Source: Pontiellaceae bacterium B1224 (lineage in GTDB: Bacteria; Verrucomicrobiota; Kiritimatiellia; Kiritimatiellales; Pontiellaceae). Taken from it: DNA of 54,440 nucleotides. Where the stretch lies: the NCBI GenBank assembly GCA_029432815.1, contig JAROBA010000036.1, positions 1 to 54,440 of the forward strand. The letters are read 5' to 3'. Shown here one piece after another: positions 48,829 to 54,440 of the stretch. The translations under genes and the position numbers were made by a program. How positions within the stretch are numbered: position 1 is the stretch's first letter; every line of letters starts with the position of its first letter. The notes beneath the pieces were generated by a model. That model did no database searches. It was not told the origin of the DNA and saw nothing but the letters and a program-made list of their open reading frames with translations.

Positions 48829-50304
48829 TTACTTGGAAGTTTGAATGGTTCGTACGGCCCGCACCATATTAAACGTGCGCATTTCATCGCCCTGCGGTCC
48901 GCGATGGTAAGGGAAATTCGAACGCTCGCCGTCGCGGAAGTCGCCCCGCTGGCTGCCGGCGCCGTGAACATCCATGGGATAGCCGCCCAGCATGCCCATG
49001 CCGCGGCCGAACGAAACGTAGATCGACTGTTCATCACCGAACGGGGTGCTGCTCCAATAGTAGGGCCAGTCTTTCATGCCGGCAGCATTCATGATTTCCG
49101 AACTATGGAAAATCGGATCAATCGCGGCGGAGTCGGTGGTGTCCGGGCTGCGGTTATAATCGACGATGCTCTGCAGCTCTTTGGCGCTGGGTAGCCGCCA
49201 GTCGGTATGTCCGGCAAACGTCAGGTTTTCGCACAAGGCCAGCGCATCTTCCCAGTTCAGGGTTCCGTTGGCGGCATCGCCGACCTTAAACCAGCCGCTG
49301 TCACCGGTCATCCACATCAGGCCCGTCGCTTGGTCCGTGATGGTGCCGTCGCCGTTGTCTTTAGACAGATTCTGACGGTAGTGTTTATTGCCACGGACGT
49401 GGTAGAGTGTGAAAGTTTTGGTGGAGGGATACCCTTTGGTGAAGCCATCGCGGAAGTTATAGCCGAACATGGTGATGGTGCCGCCGAGGGTCTGACTGTC
49501 GTAAATCGTGCTGGTGATGGTCTGGGTGTCAATGTCCCGGTCGCCGGGATTGATCAGATCCATCGCAACAAAATAGTCATCGTCAAAATAGGGTTTGATA
49601 ACCTGTCCGTGCTCAAAGATGCCATCGAACTGAACGAGAGAATAGAGCTCTTTGATGGTAGGAATGCGCCAGTCGTTATAGCCGCCCAGCTTTTCCGCAT
49701 TAAACGCATCCAGTCCGTTTATGGCCTGTTCCCAGGTAACTTTTTTGCCCTGGCTGGGCGCCTTTTCCCACATCAGGCCGGTGACGTTGTCGGTAATGGT
49801 TCCATCCCCGTTATCGGTATAGTCGGTGGGCGTCGGCTGATACTGCGCATCCTGTCCGTAAAACGCTTCGCCTTCTTTCGGAGCCGCGATTTCACGGTCC
49901 ACGCCGTAAAACTTTTCCACGCCGGTCGATACAATCGGGTAGCAGCCAACCGCCGGGGTATAGCCGACGGAGTCCACCAGAATGTCTTCCATCGCGTTGG
50001 CCGCTTCGAGGCTCAGCTGGGGTGCATCGTTAAACATAAATTTCACGATTTCAGCCTGTTCGGCCGTGATGACGCCTTTTTCCAATGCCCGATCCACCGC
50101 GGCTTCCCGGTCGCCCAGCGATTCAATCAGTCCGCCGAGCTCGAGCTGTTGCTCCCAGGTGATGCCGTGCTGGGTCAGGGCCTGAGCAACATCCGAATAG
50201 ACCGATCCCAATTTTCCGGTCGATCCGTGTTCTGATGCGGCCTGGGTCGATAGCGATGTGCTGAGAGTGGCCGCCAAGACGGTGACGATTGTTTTGGTCT
50301 TCAT
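48829..50304 (-). CDS. Exported DUF1566 (Lcl C-terminal domain) protein, copy 2
   Basis: This is the paralogue of the gene after it; 491 residues. The signal peptide (MKTKTIVTVLAATLSTSLSTQA) is followed by an additional helical segment of about 100 residues (EHGSTGKLGSVYSDVAQAL, GVITAEQAEIVKFMF) absent from copy 1. Two DUF1566 domains then follow (DNGDGTITDNVTGLMWEKA, GYNDWRIPTIKELYSL; DNGDGTITDQATGLMWM, DWRLPSAKELQSI). AGGAG precedes the ATG at 50304. It lies 22 nt downstream of the flavoprotein gene, so all four genes may form one operon. Confidence 0.85.
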   Translation of the reverse strand: MKTKTIVTVLAATLSTSLSTQAASEHGSTGKLGSVYSDVAQALTQHGITWEQQLELGGLIESLGDREAAVDRALEKGVITAEQAEIVKFMFNDAPQLSLEAANAMEDILVDSVGYTPAVGCYPIVSTGVEKFYGVDREIAAPKEGEAFYGQDAQYQPTPTDYTDNGDGTITDNVTGLMWEKAPSQGKKVTWEQAINGLDAFNAEKLGGYNDWRIPTIKELYSLVQFDGIFEHGQVIKPYFDDDYFVAMDLINPGDRDIDTQTITSTIYDSQTLGGTITMFGYNFRDGFTKGYPSTKTFTLYHVRGNKHYRQNLSKDNGDGTITDQATGLMWMTGDSGWFKVGDAANGTLNWEDALALCENLTFAGHTDWRLPSAKELQSIVDYNRSPDTTDSAAIDPIFHSSEIMNAAGMKDWPYYWSSTPFGDEQSIYVSFGRGMGMLGGYPMDVHGAGSQRGDFRDGERSNFPYHRGPQGDEMRTFNMVRAVRTIQTSK

Positions 50305-50326
50305 TTTCGGTCTCCTTATTTTAAAT

Positions 50327-51982
50327 TCATTTGATTCGGGATGCGTCTTCGCCGGGAAACACACTGTGATACTTTTCGCGGTAGGAGAGGTTCTTGTCCG
50401 GGCGTCCTTTCTCCGGGATCGGCTGCTTTTTGATCTGCATCGTTCCATCCGCCTCAACCAGTTTGATCCAGGCCAGCCAGTTTTCATCATCGCGGCAGGG
50501 GAAATCTTCTCGGTAATGGGTTCCGCGGCTTTCTTCACGGGCCAGTCCCGCCTTCAGCTTCATCTCCGCATTGAGCAGCATATTCTGTGTTTCGTGAGCC
50601 AGGCGCAGGCCATGAAAATCCTCAACGCGCAAGGCGTTGGAAAAACGGGTCTGCAAAAACAGGATTTGGCTGAGGGCTGCTTCCATCCGGCTCTTCTCTT
50701 TTACGTACAGCACGTAATAGGGAAACATCGTGTTCTGCATCAGCTGGGTCACCCAGGCCGGGGAGTAGCCTCGTGTCCGTTGGATCGGTGCCAGCATTTT
50801 TTCCTGATGCTCCTGCAGCAGGGCCGGACTTGCGGTGGGGGCTTTTTGGGATGCGGCAAACCGGGCGGCGGCTTTTCCGGCACGAGCACCCTGCACAGCG
50901 GAACCGGCACAGGAACAGCCGAACCCGGCGTAACCGGCTCCGTTCTGCATGGAGCAAAGACCGTCGCCAGCCCCCCAGAGCCCCGTCACATTGGAGGCGC
51001 CATTGATATCCTGAGGAAAGATTCCTTCCCCTTTGTGGTTGGACATTCCGATCGTCGAAAATCCGGTGGGGCCCTGTTCCGGGCCAGGTCTTTTTTCTTT
51101 TCCGCCGGGTCCGGCGCAGAACGCCGGATCAATCGGGTTGCCGCCCTGATGGAAGCCGAAGGCCGGATCGATCCGCAGGCCCAGATGGGCCCCATTGAGA
51201 TTTTTCGCCGGCCACTCGGCACCCGGAGGGCCTCCGCCCAGCCTCAGCGGGGATTTTGCGAGTAGCTCCTCGGTAGAAAGTTCATTCATGGAATCCATCT
51301 TCCAGGCCGGATGGGCATCGGTGAATTCCTTGCCTGAGATTTCCGCGCCCGCCCGGTAGGCCATGGCATCGCCGTCGCCGGTGGCAGCGCAGCAGGCGTA
51401 TCCCATCCCCAGCGGTTTGAACGATGCAGGCCCGGCGCACATCACCACGGCCTTGGCCAGGATCGCGTACGTCTCGCCGGTTTCCATATGAAACCCGGTG
51501 GCGCCGATCACTCGACCGTCCTGTTTAATCAGGCTCGTGATCATCACGCGCTCCAGCAGGCTGACGCCGGAGGCTTTAGCTTTCTTGCGCATGGCATCGC
51601 CGCAATTTACGACTTCGATCGAGCGGGTCACCGTTCCGTGTTGATAATAGTGGGAGCGGCCGGTCACCGCGCCCCAGGCCGAAATCTCCTCGTAGCGGTC
51701 ATAGGATTCGGCCATTAAAAGTTCCGTAAAATCAACGTTGTTCAGATGCTCTCCGGAAAGCGCGAACTGCCGAAGAACATCCTCGCGGGTGGCGCCTCGG
51801 GTGTCCTTGAAAACGAACCAGGAGTTGGCCCAGGGCGTGAGGCCGGAACGCCCGGCCCGTCCCTTTACAGCCATCAACACCTTCGCGCCCTGTTCGGCGG
51901 CCTTGATCGCCGCAAAGTTGCCGGCAAATCCGCCCCCAATGACGAGTACATCCGTTTGTATCGTGTTCAATGCTGAATTCAT
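50327..51982 (-). CDS. FAD-dependent flavoprotein of the fumarate reductase/AprA type
   Basis: This 551-residue flavoprotein has the N-terminal FAD motif VLVIGGGFAGNFAAIKAAEQGAK in part (GGGFAGN near residue 16), a second nucleotide segment RSGLTPWANSW, and the later WGAGDGLCSMQNGAGYAG site. The C-terminal helical domain with ETQNMLLNAEMKLKAGL and HYREDFPC resembles the flavoprotein subunits of fumarate reductase and adenylylsulfate reductase (AprA). It is coupled by ATGA to a two-cluster ferredoxin, as AprA is with AprB. No Tat signal is present, so it is cytoplasmic. The substrate is not known. GGAGGATC precedes the ATG. Confidence 0.85.
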   Translation of the reverse strand: MNSALNTIQTDVLVIGGGFAGNFAAIKAAEQGAKVLMAVKGRAGRSGLTPWANSWFVFKDTRGATREDVLRQFALSGEHLNNVDFTELLMAESYDRYEEISAWGAVTGRSHYYQHGTVTRSIEVVNCGDAMRKKAKASGVSLLERVMITSLIKQDGRVIGATGFHMETGETYAILAKAVVMCAGPASFKPLGMGYACCAATGDGDAMAYRAGAEISGKEFTDAHPAWKMDSMNELSTEELLAKSPLRLGGGPPGAEWPAKNLNGAHLGLRIDPAFGFHQGGNPIDPAFCAGPGGKEKRPGPEQGPTGFSTIGMSNHKGEGIFPQDINGASNVTGLWGAGDGLCSMQNGAGYAGFGCSCAGSAVQGARAGKAAARFAASQKAPTASPALLQEHQEKMLAPIQRTRGYSPAWVTQLMQNTMFPYYVLYVKEKSRMEAALSQILFLQTRFSNALRVEDFHGLRLAHETQNMLLNAEMKLKAGLAREESRGTHYREDFPCRDDENWLAWIKLVEADGTMQIKKQPIPEKGRPDKNLSYREKYHSVFPGEDASRIK

Positions 51983-52233
51983 TTTGATCCTCCAGTCGGT
52001 CCGAGAATCACCGTGTCAAAGGCATACAGCATCTCTCGCGGCTGGCCCTGCGTGACCTCGATGGCCCCGGTCGGACAAAAATGCTGACAGAGGTGACAAA
52101 CCTGGCAGTCTTCGGGATAGGCGATCACCGCCCGCTTTTTTGTTTTATCCAGTCTGAGAACATCCATCGGGCAGGATTCCACGCAGATCCCGCACCCCAT
52201 GCATTTGTTTTCGTCGATACAACTCACAGCCAT
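51979..52233 (-). CDS. Two-cluster [4Fe-4S] ferredoxin-type subunit
   Basis: This 84-residue protein has two binding motifs, CMGCGICVESCP (residues 11-22) and CQVCHLCQHFCP (43-54), each for one [4Fe-4S] cluster, and a short C-terminal tail. It should pass electrons to or from the flavoprotein encoded next, with which it overlaps by 4 nt. GGGAGG precedes the ATG. It is the first gene of the operon and divergent from a MarR gene. Confidence 0.93.
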   Translation of the reverse strand: MAVSCIDENKCMGCGICVESCPMDVLRLDKTKKRAVIAYPEDCQVCHLCQHFCPTGAIEVTQGQPREMLYAFDTVILGPTGGSK

Positions 52234-52259
52234 TTGGCTTCCTCCCGATCTTCAAACTC

Positions 52260-52299
52260 TTGACATGATTGCGAATCTGTTAGAAGGTTTACATGTCAA
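52260..52299. promoter_or_regulatory. Candidate MarR operator between divergent genes
   Basis: TTGACATG (52260-52267) and CATGTCAA (52292-52299) form a perfect inverted repeat with 24 nt between. Each half contains a TTGACA that could be the -35 element, one per direction. It is the expected place for the MarR-type protein to control both its own gene and the flavoprotein operon. Confidence 0.5.
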
Positions 52300-52329
52300 C
52301 TATATGGAAGATAAGGAGAGGTAGTAGAT

Positions 52330-52806
52330 ATGTCAGCTAACAATCGGTCGAAAAATAAAAAAGGCGTGCTGGACGTCATGCTGGATGAGCTCGTTCGGGA
52401 TAAAAATCGGCTGCTGGCCCGGTCGCTGGATGTCTATTCGCTGGGCAACGGCCAGTTTCAGATTTTGAACGAGGTCGTCTGGAACGAAGGGATTTCGCAG
52501 GAAGGAATCGTCCGCATCCGGAAAACCGACAAATCAGCCGTCGCGAAATCCGTCAAACGGCTCATCGAAAACGGCTATATCTATAAAGAACGCGATAAAA
52601 ACGACGGGCGCGCATTTTGCCTGTATCCCACCGACAAGGGGCGCCGTATGGAGCCCGCCATCAAGGAACTCATCCAAAAGATGGACCGGACGCTTTCTCG
52701 GGGCTTGTCCGCGGAAGAGATCGCGCTGTTCAAAACGATATGCCTGCGCATGAATGCCAATATCGAGGAGGCGTGGGAGTGCGACGGTCAAGTGGAAGGA
52801 GGGTAG
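52330..52806 (+). CDS. MarR-family transcriptional regulator
   Basis: This 158-residue winged-helix protein has the MarR plan: an N-terminal dimerisation helix, the recognition region TDKSAVAKSVKRLIENGYIYKE in part (KSVKRLIENGYI), the wing RDKNDGRAFCLYPTDKG and C-terminal helices. MarR proteins usually repress a neighbouring divergent operon and release DNA on binding a small molecule or on oxidation. Two Cys (in FCLY and ICLRM) could matter. GGAGAGG precedes the ATG at 52330. The likely target is the ferredoxin-flavoprotein operon. Confidence 0.92.
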   Translation: MSANNRSKNKKGVLDVMLDELVRDKNRLLARSLDVYSLGNGQFQILNEVVWNEGISQEGIVRIRKTDKSAVAKSVKRLIENGYIYKERDKNDGRAFCLYPTDKGRRMEPAIKELIQKMDRTLSRGLSAEEIALFKTICLRMNANIEEAWECDGQVEGG

Positions 52807-52867
52807 AACGGGCATCTTGCCCGTTACAGCAGTTCGGCATACACGAATCATGGGCAGGATGCCCATG
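52807..52867. repeat. Paired-hairpin intergenic repeat, module 4
   Basis: AACGGGCATCTTGCCCGTT and CATGGGCAGGATGCCCATG are perfect hairpins 23 nt apart. They start immediately after the MarR gene and may end its transcript. Confidence 0.75.
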
Positions 52868-52914
52868 CCACATCATCTGCCTTCAGAAGTAGTTTCCCGA
52901 ATGACTGTCGGCCG

Positions 52915-53064
52915 ATGCCCCATCGGACGCGCGTGTGCAGAGCCGTTCATTCGGACGGCGGGGTGGGAGACCCTGCCCTACAAAAACTTCGCGTCCTTTG
53001 TGCCTTTAGTGGCTAGAAAATCGATCCTCGCAGAGCCGCGGAGTTTGCTGAGATTTCAGCGAGG
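52915..53064 (+). repeat. 150-nt direct repeat, copy A
   Basis: It runs from ATGCCCCATCGGACGCGCGT through AACTTCGCGTCCTTTGTGCC to GAGATTTCAGCG. Copy B, about 80-85% alike by eye with a deletion of about 12 nt, lies at 54083-54218 in the same orientation. The two bracket the DUF3108 gene. 53065-53213 shows nothing further. Confidence 0.8.
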
Positions 53065-53213
53065 GCGTTAGGCGTTTTTTTTAAATGGGGCACGGAGGAA
53101 GGGGGGGAAATGCGGAGACTCGTAGATTCGAGGACCGATCGATTTCGAAATACGGAACCTCTGCTGCTTCTTGCAATGTTGAAGATTCAGACCTGAGCCC
53201 GCACGTCCGCACG

Positions 53214-53984
53214 TTAGTCAATCGGTTCGAGCTCCGCCTTGAAACTGCCGACCGCAACCTTGCTTTTCAGCAACACGGGAATATGGCGGTAATCCGCCGT
53301 ACACCAGAGCTCGATCTTCGCATCTTTGCTCTTCTTGAATACGCCGCCTACATCCGAAAGGTCGGGCATCAGCCGGAGGCAGTCATACTTCTTTCCGTTC
53401 ACTTTAATCGTTTTGCGCTCTTTGACCTCAATGCGCGCGGTTTTACACTTTTTGCCGTCGGTCATCGGGCCTTCAATCACGGTGCCTACTTCGAGTTTTT
53501 GGTTGCGGACAAAATAAAAGGCCGAAAGCGGATCCAGCGTGTTTTCCTGAATCGGGTTCACGTCCGACTTCTGTTTAAGGGCTTCAAAATAATGCGCCTC
53601 CAGATGGTCCCAGTCAAAATCCACGGTCACATCCCGCTTCGTTTTTCCTTCGCGCTGGATTTTGGTATAGCCCATGGAACGGCTCACATCATAGGTTGCC
53701 AGCGAGGCCAGCGTATCGCGGACCCGGAAAATGGTGTCCACCACCTTGCGGGTCCGGGCCGTCATCAGGAAGCTGCGCAACTTCTGTCCATCGATCTCTT
53801 CATCGGGCAGAACCTCAAGGGTGGCATAGCCCGCAACGATAAACTGCCAGCCAAGGCTGTAGTTCAGCTTTTCGCCCGGCTCAAACGCAGGCATGGATTC
53901 GGGCTCTGATTCCTCCGCATTGGAAAACCGACTTAGAAATGGCAGCGACACTAATCCTGCAATGAAAGGTCTGCGTTTCAACAT
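53214..53984 (-). CDS. DUF3108 exported protein
   Basis: This 256-residue protein has a signal peptide with a twin Arg (MLKRRPFIAGLVSLPFLSRFSNA) that looks Sec-type but could be Tat. The mature part begins FEPGEKLNYSLGWQFIVAGYATLEV, the hallmark of DUF3108, and continues as a beta-rich sheet with SAFYFVRNQKLEVG. Family members are periplasmic or envelope-associated and of unknown function. AGGAG precedes the ATG at 53984; longer frames lack a site. The gene stands alone between two direct repeats. Confidence 0.88.
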   Translation of the reverse strand: MLKRRPFIAGLVSLPFLSRFSNAEESEPESMPAFEPGEKLNYSLGWQFIVAGYATLEVLPDEEIDGQKLRSFLMTARTRKVVDTIFRVRDTLASLATYDVSRSMGYTKIQREGKTKRDVTVDFDWDHLEAHYFEALKQKSDVNPIQENTLDPLSAFYFVRNQKLEVGTVIEGPMTDGKKCKTARIEVKERKTIKVNGKKYDCLRLMPDLSDVGGVFKKSKDAKIELWCTADYRHIPVLLKSKVAVGSFKAELEPID

Positions 53985-54082
53985 GGTGCGGTTCTCCTCT
54001 TTTAACTTCAAAAAAGATAGGTGAAAGCTACGGCGCGTGCAAACCCCCAAGGCTGTTTTTCATAAACCTTCCGGCAGGCCCT

Positions 54083-54218
54083 ATGCCCCATCGGACGTGC
54101 GTGCGCAGAGCCGTTCATCCAGACGGCCGGCCCTACCAAAAACTTCGCGTCCTTTGTGCCTTAGCGGTTAGAAAATTGATCTTCGCAGAGTCGCTGAGTT
54201 CGCAGAGATTTCAGCGGG
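54083..54218 (+). repeat. 150-nt direct repeat, copy B
   Basis: This matches copy A at 52915-53064. The following 150 nt contain no further gene until 54375. Confidence 0.8.
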
Positions 54219-54374
54219 GCCGCTCCGTGGGCTTTAAGGGATGGGGTGTGGGAAAGGTGCCAGTCCTGAATGGCACTTCCTTAAGGGCTCCTTCCATACA
54301 AAAAAACCCCGTAGATTCGATAAAAATAAGTGACTTTAACTTGAGTTATCTTGGTGTATACAGAATCATCTTGC

Positions 54375-54440
54375 ATGAATAATACAACTCCTTTCCTGCC
54401 GGGCCTTCAATTTCAATCGCTTCGTAAAAAAACGCGCTCT
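54375..54440 (+). CDS. Start of an unidentified gene (partial)
   Basis: An ATG opens a frame of 22 codons that runs to the window edge (MNNTTPFLPGLQF, then a basic KKTRS-like end). There is no clear ribosome-binding site, and the AT-rich sequence TTGAGTTATC...TATACA just upstream could be a promoter. It may be a transposase or other accessory gene, but the visible part is too short to say. Confidence 0.3.
   Translation, partial: MNNTTPFLPGLQFQSLRKKTRS

Noticed and set aside
52754-53071. Open frames running through module 4 and copy A (and the matching frame at 54083-54382)
   Set aside because: They are translations of the repeats themselves, recur wherever the repeat does, and lack start signals.
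53085-53909. Plus-strand frame of 274 codons opposite the DUF3108 gene
   Set aside because: The minus-strand reading has a signal peptide, AGGAG and the DUF3108 hallmark; the plus frame has none of these.
1-54440. CRISPR array, complete insertion sequence or prophage
   Set aside because: No regularly spaced direct repeats with unique spacers, no complete transposase and no phage structural genes were seen.

Overview
The window reads as a stretch of chromosome from a free-living Gram-negative bacterium of the PVC superphylum, most probably a Kiritimatiellota (Pontiella-like) lineage. This placement is inference. It rests on outer-membrane barrels and a porin, a eukaryote-type glycogen branching enzyme, a GxxExxY protein, secreted SUMF1-, DUF1566- and Sel1-domain proteins, a sialate O-acetylesterase, and many dispersed palindromic repeats between genes. 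No rRNA, prophage, CRISPR array or complete insertion sequence is visible. One tRNA gene (Lys, TTT) is present.

Layout. 1-90 is the C-terminal end of an integron-type tyrosine recombinase. 370-2756 holds a small hypothetical gene and two tandem paralogous outer-membrane barrels. 2893-5133 is ilvBN. 5197-6876 is a large protein ending in a degenerate histidine-kinase dimerisation domain. 7206-10819 is glgA-glgB, and glgC lies further on at 22.06 kb. 11-19 kb holds a SUMF1-domain protein, an LptF/G permease, zwf, cutA and a coupled pair of secreted proteins (DUF3142 and a CGPYFP protein). 19.3-21.7 kb holds truA and a sialate O-acetylesterase. 23.4-27.1 kb holds a membrane protein, an NYN-like protein and a coupled HAD phosphatase / SrkA kinase / CpXC trio. 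27.2-31.8 kb (minus) holds aroK, a TPR membrane protein, a 60-residue basic protein and a nucleoside-salvage cluster (purine nucleoside phosphorylase, cdd, sixA) into which a GxxExxY gene bounded by inverted repeats has been placed.

33.3-45.6 kb is a nearly complete phosphate regulon on the minus strand: phoB, phoR, a Na/Pi cotransporter, a porin, pstS, pstC, pstA, pstB and phoU. Short 11-nt direct repeats of the type TGTTAGNGAAA stand in front of the porin, pstS and pstC, with weaker copies before phoB and the cotransporter. They look like this lineage's PhoB boxes. 46-54.4 kb holds a PAS-SpoIIE phosphatase, two tandem secreted DUF1566 proteins, a flavoprotein/ferredoxin pair divergent from a MarR regulator, a DUF3108 protein bracketed by long direct repeats, and the first codons of another gene.

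The most striking feature is not a gene. A 15-bp palindrome, TTCCA-N5-TGGAA (best form TTCCAATGATTGGAA), occurs exactly at least 23 times by eye, where chance predicts about 0.05, plus about nine near-matches. It lies both between genes and inside genes, in all three reading frames and on both strands. Several other hairpin repeat families also occur: nested 69-nt palindromes, paired hairpins ending in GATAC, paired GGCAGAAATAT units and 150-nt direct repeats. Together they suggest a genome actively seeded with small mobile or protein-binding elements.
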